A DNA stretch of 64,000 bases, taken from positions 204,358 through 268,357 of the forward strand of contig CAKTWP010000002.1 in assembly GCA_934630705.1 (NCBI GenBank), given 5' to 3'. Source of the DNA: an uncultured Clostridia bacterium. Lineage in GTDB: Bacteria > Bacillota > Clostridia > Christensenellales > Aristaeellaceae. Positions 27,897 through 36,217 of the stretch are shown piece after piece (the first letter of the stretch is position 1; each line of letters starts with the position of its first letter). The translations under genes were made by a program, and so were the position numbers. A model generated the notes under the pieces. It was not told the origin of the DNA and searched no databases. It saw only the letters and a program-made list of their open reading frames with translations.

Positions 27897-29731
27897 GGAT
27901 GCACCGCCTTTCTGATTGCTTGAAAAACGCCCGGCCCGTCCAGCCCATATCGCTGCAAAAGCAGGGCGCGGCTGCCATGGGGGATAAACGCATCGGGCAG
28001 GCCCAGCAGCGCCGCAGGGGAGGATTCCCCATGGGCTGCGCACCAGGCTGCCACCGCGCCGCCCAGCCCCGTTTCCGGGGCAGCTTCTTCCAAAGTAAAG
28101 TAGGGCTTGCCGGATTGAGCCAGCGCCGAAAGCAGCGCCTCATCCAGCGGCTTATAAGAGGAGGCATGGATGACCTGCAGGGCCATGCCCTCTTTTGCCA
28201 TCGCATCCGCAGCAAACAGCGCGGCGGGAATCAGCGTGGCATCGCAGAGGATGGCACCGTCCGTCCCCGCCCGGAGCGTTTCCCATTGCCCGGGGGCATA
28301 TGCCCCGGAAAACGCCGGCAGCCCGGCAGGCACGGCCTTGCCGTAACGGATGGCCACGGGCCCGTCCTGGGCCATGGCAAAATCGATCATGGCATGCAGC
28401 TGCCCTTCGTCCCGGGGGCAGAGCACCGTCAGCCCCGGCATGGGCCGCAGAAACGCCGGGCCAAACAGTCCGTGATGGGTGGCACCGTCCTCGCCGCCCA
28501 CCCCCGCCCGGTCCATCAGAAAGCAGACCGGCAGCCGCTGCAGGCACGCGTCCAGCAGCAATTGATCCAGCCCTCGCTGGAGAAAGGTTTCATAAATGGC
28601 CACAAAGGGGCGCATCCCCGCCGCAGCCATGCCGCAGGCCATGGTGACGGCATGCTCCTCGGCAATGCCTACGTCAAACAACCGTTCCGGCAAGGCCTGG
28701 ACAAAGGGGCCAAAGCCGGTGCTGACGGTCATGGCGGCGGTGACCACGCAGACGCGATGATCCCCCTGCGCCAGAGCCAGCACCTTCTCGCCTGCCGCCG
28801 TGCCCAGCCCCTTGCCTGTCTGCTCCCCGCCCTGGGGGGATACGCCATGGTATTTGTCCGGCCGCTCCTCGGCCTGCTGATAGCCCGCGCCCTTTCGCGT
28901 GACCACGTGGATCACCGCCGGCTCATCCAGTGCCTGCACCCGGCGAAAGATTTTTTCCAGAGCTTCCATGTCATGGCCGTCAATGGGCCCCAGATAGCGG
29001 AAGCCCAGAGAGGTGAAGAATTTATCCCGCACCAGAATATTCCGCAGGCCGTTTTTAATCCGCTGGAAAAAGCGATACGCCCGCTCGCCGCCCACAGGGG
29101 CATGGCGCAGCGCGTCGGACACCGCCTGCTTCATCCGCAGCCAGCCCCGGCTGAGCCGCAGCCGGGTAAGCTGGGCGGACAGGGCTCCCACGTTTCGGGA
29201 AATGGACATGCCGTTGTCGTTGAGCACCAGAATCAGCGGCGTTTTGCGGCTGCCTGCGTCGTTGAGCGCCTCGTAGCACATGCCCCCCGTCAGCGCCCCG
29301 TCGCCCACCACGGCCACCACCTGATAGCTTTCGCCCTGCAGATCCCGGGCCCGGGCCATGCCCAGCGCGGCGGACAGGGCGGTGGACGCATGGCCTGCGC
29401 CAAAGGCGTCATAGGGGCTTTCCGCCCGCTGGGGGAAGCCGCTCATGCCGTCCAGCTGCCGCAGGGTGGCAAACCGGTCGAACCGGCCGGTGAGCAGCTT
29501 ATGGGCGTAGCACTGGTGGCCTACATCGAAAATCAGCTTGTCCCGGGGGCAATCGAAGGCCCGGTGCAGCGCCAGCGTCAGCTCCACCACCCCCAGATTG
29601 GAGGCCAGATGCCCGCCGTTGCAATCCACGGTGTGGATGATCTGGCGGCGAATCTCCGCTGCCAGGCTGCGCATTTCCCCCGGGGAACAGGCCCGCAGCT
29701 GGGCAGGGGATGAAATGTCCGATAGCTTCAT
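27893..29731 (-). CDS. dxs: 1-deoxy-D-xylulose-5-phosphate synthase
   Basis: First enzyme of the MEP isoprenoid pathway; it condenses pyruvate and glyceraldehyde-3-phosphate to DXP using thiamine diphosphate. The 612-aa length fits. Visible motifs are GGHLASNLGVVELTLAL, FDVGHQCYAHKLLTGR, the ThDP site VGDGALTGGMCYEALNDAG, GPIDGHD and the pyrimidine-domain IAEEHAVTMACGMAAAG. DXP also feeds thiamine synthesis. The ATG at 29731 is preceded by GAGAGGA about 11 nt upstream; ATGs farther upstream lack an RBS. Confidence 0.97.
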   Translation of the reverse strand: MKLSDISSPAQLRACSPGEMRSLAAEIRRQIIHTVDCNGGHLASNLGVVELTLALHRAFDCPRDKLIFDVGHQCYAHKLLTGRFDRFATLRQLDGMSGFPQRAESPYDAFGAGHASTALSAALGMARARDLQGESYQVVAVVGDGALTGGMCYEALNDAGSRKTPLILVLNDNGMSISRNVGALSAQLTRLRLSRGWLRMKQAVSDALRHAPVGGERAYRFFQRIKNGLRNILVRDKFFTSLGFRYLGPIDGHDMEALEKIFRRVQALDEPAVIHVVTRKGAGYQQAEERPDKYHGVSPQGGEQTGKGLGTAAGEKVLALAQGDHRVCVVTAAMTVSTGFGPFVQALPERLFDVGIAEEHAVTMACGMAAAGMRPFVAIYETFLQRGLDQLLLDACLQRLPVCFLMDRAGVGGEDGATHHGLFGPAFLRPMPGLTVLCPRDEGQLHAMIDFAMAQDGPVAIRYGKAVPAGLPAFSGAYAPGQWETLRAGTDGAILCDATLIPAALFAADAMAKEGMALQVIHASSYKPLDEALLSALAQSGKPYFTLEEAAPETGLGGAVAAWCAAHGESSPAALLGLPDAFIPHGSRALLLQRYGLDGPGVFQAIRKAVHP

Positions 29732-29951
29732 ATCTGCAAAATTCCTCTCAGGAATCATTCTTTTCATGAGGTCGATGCCGAACGCCGTGCGGGCGGACAG
29801 CATCTGTAACAGTATACCAAAAACCGCCGGAAATGTAAATCATTCATGAAAAGCGCAGGCGGCAGGCAGGAATTCGGCCATGTTTTGCGAAATTGTTACG
29901 CGTATGTTTTTATATGCGTATGCTTTGATGATCATGGAGGATTGAATTGCT

Positions 29952-31775
29952 ATGAGATGCCCCCATTGCGGCCATTGGAACCGCGCCTCCTTCCCCCGCT
30001 GCTTCCAGTGCGGCGCGCCGCTGGAGCCGGAAAAGCCTGACGACCAGCCCCGGGAAGTGCCGGATGTGCCGCCGCCATCCAAGGTATATATCCAGATCAA
30101 TGAAGAAGGCCGGGCCACCTCTTCCGTGGATGAGCGGGATAAGCTGGCTGCGGAAATGAAGGATTTGCTGGCCCGAAAGGAAAAGGGCGAGGAGGAGCAG
30201 CGGCGGCTGCGCCGGGACAGCGCGAGCCAGGGCATCGCGCCCTCGGGCCGCACCGTGCAGAATCTGACGGGCCGCACCTATTTCCCCACCGCTCAGTCCA
30301 CCTCCTATACCACCGATGAGGAGGAAATCGGCGGCGATGTGCGGCCGGACGCCATCCCCGTGGTTTCTCCCCGTACCATTGATTATGATGAATACGGCGA
30401 TCCCGGCCCGGCTCCGTCCCGCACGGCAGCCCATCGCACCGTGTCCATGCGCCCCCTCAAGCGCCGGCGGCATTATGGGCTGCGCCGGTTCGTGCGCGTG
30501 GCGGCCGCGGTGCTGATCGTGGCGGCCGTGGGGCTGGCGGGGTATCAGTTTGTTTATAAGCCCCTGGTGCTGGATCAGCAGGAAGCGCCCCTGCAGGAGC
30601 GCGCCATCATCACTACCTCCATTCTGGATGATATGCCCGCCCACACCATCCGTCTTCCTGCTCAGGAGGGGGCCAATATCTATATCAAGGAGCTGCGCAA
30701 ATCCTATACCGTCACCGGCGGATATGCCACCATTGAAGTGGCGGATTACATCTGGTACGAAAATTCCCAGTCCGTCACCCAGGAAACAGTCACCGCCACC
30801 CTGACGCCATTTATCAAAACCAGCGCGGGGGAGCAAAAGCCCATGGACACCGTGTCCTATGAGGTGGAAATCCCCCTGTCCCCGCTGACGCTGGTGAGCC
30901 CGGATGTGAATTATGTCACCGTATCCACGGCGCTGTACAATATCCAGTTCAACGTGGCCAAGAACAGCACCGTATATATCAACGGCGAGGATTATTCCGA
31001 TCTGGTGAACACCCAGGACGGCCTGATTTCCTACAACGCCTCCGTGTCGCCTATTGGGGAGAACGTGTTTGAGATCGTCACCCGGTCCCAATATTACCGG
31101 GAAAACCGCATGACCATCACCCTGTACCGCGCGCCCCAGGAGATTCGCCTGGACCTTGCGGCGGATATTGCTTCCCGCTGGTCGCCCAACCTGGAGGAGG
31201 ATAAAACCCAGGAACCCGACGCCAAGGGCAAGTATCCCATGGTGGAGCCTAACATGACCGTGCGGGGCACCACCGTCTCCTGGGCCACCATCACGGTAAA
31301 ATCCAAATACAAGAATCTGGATCTGTCTCAGCTGGCACTGAACGGCACCTTTTCCTTCGAGGCGGTGTTTGACAAAATCGGCACCAACAAGATTATCATC
31401 GAGGCATCCGCGCCGGGATACCAGACCAGCGTGGTGGAGCACGAGGTGTATTACGTGCCCATCGCCGCCGTGTATACCCGGAAGGCCTGGGATATGGCTA
31501 CACAATACGTGGACTTTCTGAACAACGCCACCACGCGGATTAACAACACCACCATTTACGTATGCGAAGGAACGGTGACGCAGATTCTGTCCGAAAAGCC
31601 GCAGCTGGCCATTGTGCAACTGGATAAAAACCCGGAGCGCACCGTGCTGATCGAGAACCTGAGCACGGACACCTGGGAGGTGGGCCAGCGGTATCGCATC
31701 TTTGCCGATGCTTACGGCGTGTATAACGGCATGCCCCGGCTGGTGGGCCGATATACATATCCGCCGCACAACTGA
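29952..31775 (+). CDS. Zinc-ribbon membrane-anchored protein of unknown function
   Basis: A 607-aa protein that starts with a zinc ribbon (MRCPHCGHWN ... FPRCFQCGAP), followed by a charged, flexible region with a coiled-coil-like stretch (about residues 60-90), one membrane helix near residues 180-198 (VAAAVLIVAAVGLAGYQFV) and about 400 extracellular residues rich in beta strands. The exterior looks like repeated Ig- or PEGA-like modules (TVYINGEDY, VRGTTVSWATITV) and ends in an OB-like strand set. The topology is zinc ribbon inside, beta domains outside. It may be an envelope sensor or scaffold; I do not recognise a named family. RBS GGAGG precedes the ATG. It is divergent from dxs. Confidence 0.85.
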   Translation: MRCPHCGHWNRASFPRCFQCGAPLEPEKPDDQPREVPDVPPPSKVYIQINEEGRATSSVDERDKLAAEMKDLLARKEKGEEEQRRLRRDSASQGIAPSGRTVQNLTGRTYFPTAQSTSYTTDEEEIGGDVRPDAIPVVSPRTIDYDEYGDPGPAPSRTAAHRTVSMRPLKRRRHYGLRRFVRVAAAVLIVAAVGLAGYQFVYKPLVLDQQEAPLQERAIITTSILDDMPAHTIRLPAQEGANIYIKELRKSYTVTGGYATIEVADYIWYENSQSVTQETVTATLTPFIKTSAGEQKPMDTVSYEVEIPLSPLTLVSPDVNYVTVSTALYNIQFNVAKNSTVYINGEDYSDLVNTQDGLISYNASVSPIGENVFEIVTRSQYYRENRMTITLYRAPQEIRLDLAADIASRWSPNLEEDKTQEPDAKGKYPMVEPNMTVRGTTVSWATITVKSKYKNLDLSQLALNGTFSFEAVFDKIGTNKIIIEASAPGYQTSVVEHEVYYVPIAAVYTRKAWDMATQYVDFLNNATTRINNTTIYVCEGTVTQILSEKPQLAIVQLDKNPERTVLIENLSTDTWEVGQRYRIFADAYGVYNGMPRLVGRYTYPPHN

Positions 31776-31820
31776 TCGGCCGGGAAGCAATACTGCAAAA
31801 AATATCAGGAAATATCAAGA

Positions 31821-31862
31821 GGGAGCTGTTCTTTTGCGGACAAAGAACGGCTCCCCTTTTTC
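31821..31862 (+). terminator. Intrinsic terminator after the zinc-ribbon membrane protein
   Basis: Stem GGGAGC-T-GTTCTTT with AAAGAAC-G-GCTCCC, then CTTTTT. The following 31863-31990 holds no supported gene. Confidence 0.85.
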
Positions 31863-31999
31863 GTAAAACGCAATCGGCGCAGCACGGTACTGCTGCGCGC
31901 ACTGCTTGTTTCGCTGGACCGCGCCGCTTTCTGCGGCTCTTCAGGCCGCGCGCACCTGCCACCGACAGGACGGGCGTTTCTCTCCCTCACCGGGACGGC

Positions 32000-32107
32000 A
32001 TGCATTGCGGATTTGATGAAAGCTCCTGGCCATTCGTATGGCTTTCCTGGAAAGGAAAGTGGGGGAAACGATTCTTTTGGCCACAAAGAATCGTTTCCCC
32101 CGCAAAG
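32000..32107 (+). repeat. Partial M tail plus R hairpin repeat
   Basis: TGCATTGCGGATTTGATGAA (from 32001) matches the end and linker of the M module; its hairpin is lost. R follows at 32037-32107, with lead TATGGCTTTCCTGGAAAGG and a near-perfect stem GGGGGAAACGATTCTTT / AAAGAATCGTTTCCCCC. Confidence 0.8.
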
Positions 32108-32112
32108 TTTCT

Positions 32113-32466
32113 TCACACATTATCTTGAAGCCGGCGCAGGCTTTCCTCGCTTAGCCCGTCCATCAGGGCGAAAGCAGCCTTCACGCTTTCATCCGGGGAA
32201 AGGCCAAAACGCTGAGAAAACAGCAGCGTCAGGTCGTCCCGCCGGGTTTCCAGGCATTGGGCCTGGGCCTTGCCCTCCGCGGTAAGGTGCACATCGCCAT
32301 AGGGCGCTTTTTCCACCAGTCCCTTTCCCTGCAGCAGCGTTAAAGAACGATGAATGGTGGGGCGTTTCACGCCCAGCAGCCGGGCCACATCCTTGGAAGC
32401 CACCGCCGTCATCTGCGCATCCAGCGCCCAAACAGCCAGCAGGCATCGAATCAGCGCTGCGGACAT
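32113..32466 (-). CDS. DtxR-fold winged-helix regulator lacking metal ligands, end of feo operon
   Basis: A 117-aa protein with an N-terminal winged helix (SKDVARLLGVKRPTIHRSLT) and a DtxR/MntR-type dimerisation region. Aligned with the second regulator in this window (38052-38444), the metal-binding residues are gone: the CxxEH segment is replaced by FALMD, the N-terminal Asp/Glu pair is absent, and the His of helix 4 is lost. It may act as a metal-independent partner or corepressor, or sense iron indirectly. It is last in the feoA-feoA-feoB-Cys-rich operon. AAGGAGG lies 8-9 nt before the ATG. Confidence 0.8.
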   Translation of the reverse strand: MSAALIRCLLAVWALDAQMTAVASKDVARLLGVKRPTIHRSLTLLQGKGLVEKAPYGDVHLTAEGKAQAQCLETRRDDLTLLFSQRFGLSPDESVKAAFALMDGLSEESLRRLQDNV

Positions 32467-32597
32467 GGCTTTTCCCTCCTTTCGAAAAATCCGCCTTTGA
32501 AAAAGGAGGTGCGGGGTTTTGCGCCCGCACCCCCAGATTTTCAATACAGTTGCCGTGCAACTTGGGGATGATGAGGAAGCGCTTTCTTCCTCCTGCC

Positions 32598-32729
32598 TTA
32601 ATGGCATCCCTTGCAGTGGCCGCAATCGCCGCCGCATACATGCTTTCCGCGTTTGCGGTCTTTCGCCATTCGGTAAACCACCGTGCCCACGATCAGCAGC
32701 AGAACGCCGCCAACGATTGCAGTGCCCAT
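32598..32729 (-). CDS. FeoB-associated Cys-rich membrane protein
   Basis: A 43-aa protein: one N-terminal membrane helix (AIVGGVLLLIVGTVVYRM) and a cytosolic tail with CGGDCGHCKGC. This is the typical FeoB-associated Cys-rich protein, thought to bind iron or assist FeoB, much like FeoC. It starts immediately after the feoB stop codon, so translation is presumably coupled. The length and position fit the family. Confidence 0.92.
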   Translation of the reverse strand: MGTAIVGGVLLLIVGTVVYRMAKDRKRGKHVCGGDCGHCKGCH

Positions 32730-32730
32730 A

Positions 32731-35229
32731 TTACACGCTCACTTTCTGATTCAGCCGCGCATTGTCGTCGTAAGGATTCTTGCGAACCAGCAGGTAAACC
32801 ATGGCAATCAGCAGCGCAATGGCGATCACCGTGCCCACGCCGAAGCTGCCCTGGAACAGCATGCCGATCTGATACACCATCAGGGAGATCACATAGGCAA
32901 AGCCGCACTGATAACCGATGGCCGCCCAGGTCCACTTGGCGTTGTTCATTTCCCGCTTGATAGCGCCCATGGCCGCGAAGCAGGGAGCGCACAGCAGGTT
33001 GAACACCAGGAAGGAATAGCCGGCCAGGCCGGTGAAGGCGTTCGCCAGGTTGGCATACACGGAAGCGTCGCCGCCGCCATACAGGATACCCATGGTGCCC
33101 ACGATGTTTTCCTTGGCAACCAGGCCCGTGATGGAAGCCACAGCCGCCTGCCAGTTGCCCCAGCCCAGGGGCTTGAAGATCCAGGCGATGGCGTTGCCGA
33201 TGGTGGCCAGGATGGAATGATCGATTTCTTCTTCGGAGAGCATCCGGAACGCGCCGTCAACCACACCAAAGTACGTGGTGAACCACACGAAGATGGTGCT
33301 CAGCAGGATGATGGTGCCGGCCTTCTTGATGAAGCTCCAGCCGCGCTCCCACATGCTGCGCAGCACGTTGCCAACGGTGGGCCAATGGTAAGCGGGCAGC
33401 TCCATGACGAAGGGAGCCGGATCGCCGGAGAATAGCTTGGACTTTTTCAGCATGATGCCGCTGATGATGATGGCCGCCATGCCGATGAAGTAAGCAGAGG
33501 TGGAAACCCAGGGAGAGCCGCCAAACAGCGCGCCGGCGATCATCGCGATGAAGGGAACCTTCGCGCCGCAGGGGATAAAGGTGGTGGTCATGATGGTCAT
33601 GCGGCGGTCGCGCTCGTTTTCAATGGTACGAGAAGCCATGATGCCAGGCACGCCGCAGCCGGTGCCGATCAGGATCGGGATGAAGCTCTTGCCGCTCAGG
33701 CCGAACTTGCGGAACACACGGTCCAGCACGAAGGCGATACGCGCCATATAACCGCAGGCTTCCAGGAACGCCAGCAGCAGGAACAGCACCAGCATCTGGG
33801 GCACGAAGCCCAGCACGGCGCCAACGCCGGCCACAATGCCGTCCAGGATCAGACCCTTGAGCCAATCCGCGCAGCCGATGGCGTCCAGTCCGCTTTCCAC
33901 CAGTACCGGGATGCCGGGCACCCACACGCCGTAAGCGGCGGGGTCGGGCGCGTCAAAGCCGTGCTCCTCCAGATACTTGGCCGCGTCCACATAGGTCATA
34001 CCCACGGTGGCTTCCTTGTCCGCATTCGCAGGAATCTGGGAATAATAGGCCGTCATTTCATTGAGGGCCAGCGTTTCCTCATCCTCCACCTCGATGACGG
34101 CGGATTCGTCGGAGGTGGTGAAGGCCTTGATCTGAGCCAGCGTGGCCTCCGCGTCGAAGTCCTCCGCTTCGGAATCGATTTCCAAGCCGGTGAAGGCGTT
34201 CACGGCCTGCGTAGCCGCAGTATATTCGTCGTTTACTTCTTCATACTGCTTGGCGCCGATGCCAAACAGATGCCAGCCATCGCCAAACACGCCGTCGTTG
34301 GCCCAGTCCGTGGCCATGGAGCCCACGGTGACCATGGAGATGTAATACACCAGGAACATAACCGCCGCGAAGATGGGCAGGCCCAGCCAGCGGTTGGTCA
34401 CCACCCGGTCGATTTTATCGGACACGGACAGCTTGCCCGCGTTCTTCTTCTTGTAGCAGGCCTTGATCACCTGAGCGATGTACACATAGCGTTCATTGGT
34501 GATGATGGATTCCGCGTCGTCGTCCAGCTCATCTTCGGCGGCCTTGATGTCCGCTTCGATGTGCTTCATGGTGTCGGCGGGGATCTTCAGCTGCTCGAGC
34601 ACCTTGTTGTCCCGTTCGAAGATCTTGATAGCGTACCAGCGCTGCTGGCTTTCCGGCAGCTTATGCACGGCCGCTTCTTCGATATGGGCAATGGCATGCT
34701 CCACAGGGCCGGAGAAGGTGTGCATGGGCAGCGTGGCCTTTCCCTTGGCAGCCTGCACGGCGGCCTCGGCGGCTTCCATGATGCCTTCGCCCTTGAGCGC
34801 GGAAATCTCCATCACCTTGCAGCCCAGCTGCCGGGACAGTTCCGCGAAATTGATCTTGTCGCCCGCCTTGCGGACCACGTCCATCATGTTCACGGCCACC
34901 ACCACGGGAATGCCAAGCTCGGTGAGCTGGGTGGTGAGATACAGGTTGCGCTCCAGGTTGGTGCCGTCGATGATGTTCAGGATGGCGTCCGGGCGCTCCT
35001 GGATCAGATAGTTCCGGGAAACCACTTCTTCCAGGGTGTAGGGAGAAAGGCTGTAAATGCCGGGAAGGTCCATGATGACCACGTCGTCATGCTTCTTGAG
35101 GCGGCCTTCCTTTTTTTCCACGGTAACGCCGGGCCAGTTGCCCACGAATTGGTTCGAGCCGGTCAGGGCATTAAACAGCGTGGTCTTGCCGCTGTTGGGA
35201 TTGCCTGCCAGGGCGATTTTAATAGCCAT
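32731..35229 (-). CDS. feoB: Ferrous iron transporter FeoB
   Basis: An 832-aa Fe2+ transporter. The N-terminal G domain has G1 GNPNSGKT (9-16), G3 DLPG (54-57), G4 NMMD (114-117) and G5 SALKG near 143, followed by the GDI-like helical domain and a core of about ten membrane helices with two Gate motifs (SFIPILIGTGCGVPGIMASR and TTFIPCGAKVPFIAMIAGAL). Between the first membrane helix and the next there is an unusually long acidic insert of about 130 residues, predicted extracellular. It lies 47 nt after feoA. The operon promoter region carries DtxR-type boxes. Confidence 0.97.
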   Translation of the reverse strand: MAIKIALAGNPNSGKTTLFNALTGSNQFVGNWPGVTVEKKEGRLKKHDDVVIMDLPGIYSLSPYTLEEVVSRNYLIQERPDAILNIIDGTNLERNLYLTTQLTELGIPVVVAVNMMDVVRKAGDKINFAELSRQLGCKVMEISALKGEGIMEAAEAAVQAAKGKATLPMHTFSGPVEHAIAHIEEAAVHKLPESQQRWYAIKIFERDNKVLEQLKIPADTMKHIEADIKAAEDELDDDAESIITNERYVYIAQVIKACYKKKNAGKLSVSDKIDRVVTNRWLGLPIFAAVMFLVYYISMVTVGSMATDWANDGVFGDGWHLFGIGAKQYEEVNDEYTAATQAVNAFTGLEIDSEAEDFDAEATLAQIKAFTTSDESAVIEVEDEETLALNEMTAYYSQIPANADKEATVGMTYVDAAKYLEEHGFDAPDPAAYGVWVPGIPVLVESGLDAIGCADWLKGLILDGIVAGVGAVLGFVPQMLVLFLLLAFLEACGYMARIAFVLDRVFRKFGLSGKSFIPILIGTGCGVPGIMASRTIENERDRRMTIMTTTFIPCGAKVPFIAMIAGALFGGSPWVSTSAYFIGMAAIIISGIMLKKSKLFSGDPAPFVMELPAYHWPTVGNVLRSMWERGWSFIKKAGTIILLSTIFVWFTTYFGVVDGAFRMLSEEEIDHSILATIGNAIAWIFKPLGWGNWQAAVASITGLVAKENIVGTMGILYGGGDASVYANLANAFTGLAGYSFLVFNLLCAPCFAAMGAIKREMNNAKWTWAAIGYQCGFAYVISLMVYQIGMLFQGSFGVGTVIAIALLIAMVYLLVRKNPYDDNARLNQKVSV

Positions 35230-35276
35230 GATGCTGTTCCTCCTCGTTCCTTTTTATCTATGTAGACTGGCTGGGT

Positions 35277-35498
35277 TTACTTGACTTCGATCAGCTCCGC
35301 GTCCGCCTTGCGCACGCTCAGCTCATAGCCGCGCACCGTCAGCTCCAGCGGGTCGCCCAGAGGCGCCACCTTGCGCACGTACACTTGGGTGCCTTTGGTC
35401 AGGCCCATGTCCATGATCCGGCGCTTCAGGGCGCCTTCGCCGTGCAGCTTTTCGATCACTGCGGTTTCGCCAATCTTCACATCTTTCAGGGTTTTCAT
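35277..35498 (-). CDS. feoA: FeoA, SH3-like iron transport accessory protein (copy proximal to feoB)
   Basis: A 73-aa SH3-like FeoA protein (GETAVIEKLHGEGALKRRIM, DMGLTKGTQVYV, APLGDPLELTVRGYELSVRK). FeoA binds FeoB and is needed for iron uptake. GCGGGAATATG with AAAGGAG upstream supports the start. It is one of two adjacent feoA genes ahead of feoB. Confidence 0.95.
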   Translation of the reverse strand: MKTLKDVKIGETAVIEKLHGEGALKRRIMDMGLTKGTQVYVRKVAPLGDPLELTVRGYELSVRKADAELIEVK

Positions 35499-35566
35499 AT
35501 TCCCGCTCCTTTCTTATGCTGCGCTGCCGGCTGCCGCCGGCGCGCCAAACCGCATTGCGGTTTTTT

Positions 35567-35779
35567 TCACACCATGATGCGCATGGCCATCGTTTTGTCC
35601 AGCGCAATGCGGCTTTCCTTCACATGAAGGATCAGGTTTCCGCCCAGCTCGCTGACCACCGTTACCTCTGCGCCCACCACGAAGCCCAGCTCGGCCAGGT
35701 GCTGGCGCACATCATCGCGGCCGGTGATCTGCTTGATGATGTTCACATCGCCAACGTTTGCCATTCCTAACGGCATCAT
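35567..35779 (-). CDS. feoA: FeoA, second copy
   Basis: A 70-aa FeoA-like protein (NIIKQITGRDDVRQHLAELG, FVVGAEVTVV, NLILHVKESRIALDKTMAMRI). It differs from the proximal copy, and the paired arrangement is common in Firmicutes. Three in-frame ATGs exist (35779, 35776, 35764); the first is kept because it is nearest to GGAGGG. It is the first gene of the feo operon; the operator TTAGATGAATCTAA lies just upstream of its RBS. Confidence 0.93.
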   Translation of the reverse strand: MMPLGMANVGDVNIIKQITGRDDVRQHLAELGFVVGAEVTVVSELGGNLILHVKESRIALDKTMAMRIMV

Positions 35780-35798
35780 TTGTCTGCACTCCCTCCAA

Positions 35799-35857
35799 TT
35801 AGATGAATCTAACGCACGGGGCTTAAGGAGGTTAGAGGAGCGTTAAACTCGTCTAAC
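35799..35857 (-). promoter_or_regulatory. DtxR-type operators in the feo leader
   Basis: Perfect palindrome TTAGA-TGAA-TCTAA at 35799-35812 and a related site GTTAAACTCGTCTAAC at 35842-35857. They share half-sites GTTAGA/TCTAAC with the other iron-box sites in this region. Confidence 0.75.
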
Positions 35858-35865
35858 CGTCGTGT

Positions 35866-35894
35866 AGTTTAACACCTCTAACATTGTTTGTCAA
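35866..35894 (-). promoter_or_regulatory. feo operon promoter with overlapping iron box
   Basis: Minus-strand TTGACA (35889-35894), 17-bp spacer, TAAACT (35866-35871). GTTAGAGGTGTTAAAC (35867-35882) overlaps the -10 and spacer, so a bound repressor would block polymerase. Confidence 0.78.
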
Positions 35895-35986
35895 CCCCCT
35901 GTTTTACATTTTTTTCGATTTTTTTTATTGTCTGCACAGGAAATGCCGTCCATGAAATTTCCGCTGCGTTTTTTTCAAAAAAGTGC

Positions 35987-36038
35987 TTGACAGCGGCGGA
36001 AAGGTTTGGTATGATGTTCTTGGTTAAAGGTATTTAAC
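35987..36038 (+). promoter_or_regulatory. Promoter and iron box for the structured RNA / DUF3793 transcript
   Basis: TTGACA (35987-35992), 17-bp spacer, TATGAT (36010-36015). The palindrome GTTAAA-GGTA-TTTAAC (36023-36038) sits at the predicted start of transcription. Confidence 0.82.
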
Positions 36039-36175
36039 TGATGGACGAAAGTCCAAGGTCTCCCGTGCCCAAAGTATGAATGACCTTGGCACGGGACATA
36101 CTATGACCGTGGACGAAACGCGGTGAAGCCCCGGTTGGTTGCCCAGCTCCAAGCGAAGGATCGCTTTTCTTTTTC
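36022..36175 (+). ncRNA. Candidate structured RNA (leader or small RNA) in the iron regulon
   Basis: A predicted transcript of about 150 nt between two iron boxes, with no credible ORF. It contains a GNRA-type hairpin GGAC-GAAA-GTCC (36043-36054), an 8-bp stem CCCGTGCC/GGCACGGG (36062-36069 with 36088-36095), and crossing complementarities AAGGTC/GACCTT (36055-36060 with 36082-36087) and AGTATG/CATACT (36073-36078 with 36097-36102) that allow alternative folds or a pseudoknot. It ends with an intrinsic terminator, AAGCGA-AGGA-TCGCTT then TTCTTTT (36151-36175). It could be a metal-responsive leader with attenuation or an iron-regulated small RNA. I do not match it to a known class. Confidence 0.55.
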
Positions 36176-36182
36176 CTCTGCG

Positions 36183-36198
36183 GTTAAACGTATTTAAC
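36183..36198 (+). promoter_or_regulatory. Second iron box upstream of DUF3793
   Basis: GTTAAA-CGTA-TTTAAC, differing at one position from the box at 36023-36038. It follows the terminator of the structured RNA and precedes the AAAAGGAGGG RBS of the DUF3793 gene. No clear separate promoter was found with it. Confidence 0.7.
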
Positions 36199-36217
36199 TG
36201 TGATAAAAGGAGGGTAT

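Noticed and set aside
36038..36054. Hammerhead-like core CTGATGGACGAAAGTC in the iron-regulated RNA
   Set aside because: The conserved CUGANGA, stem II and GAAA parts are not in the required arrangement; it is better read as a simple GAAA-loop hairpin.
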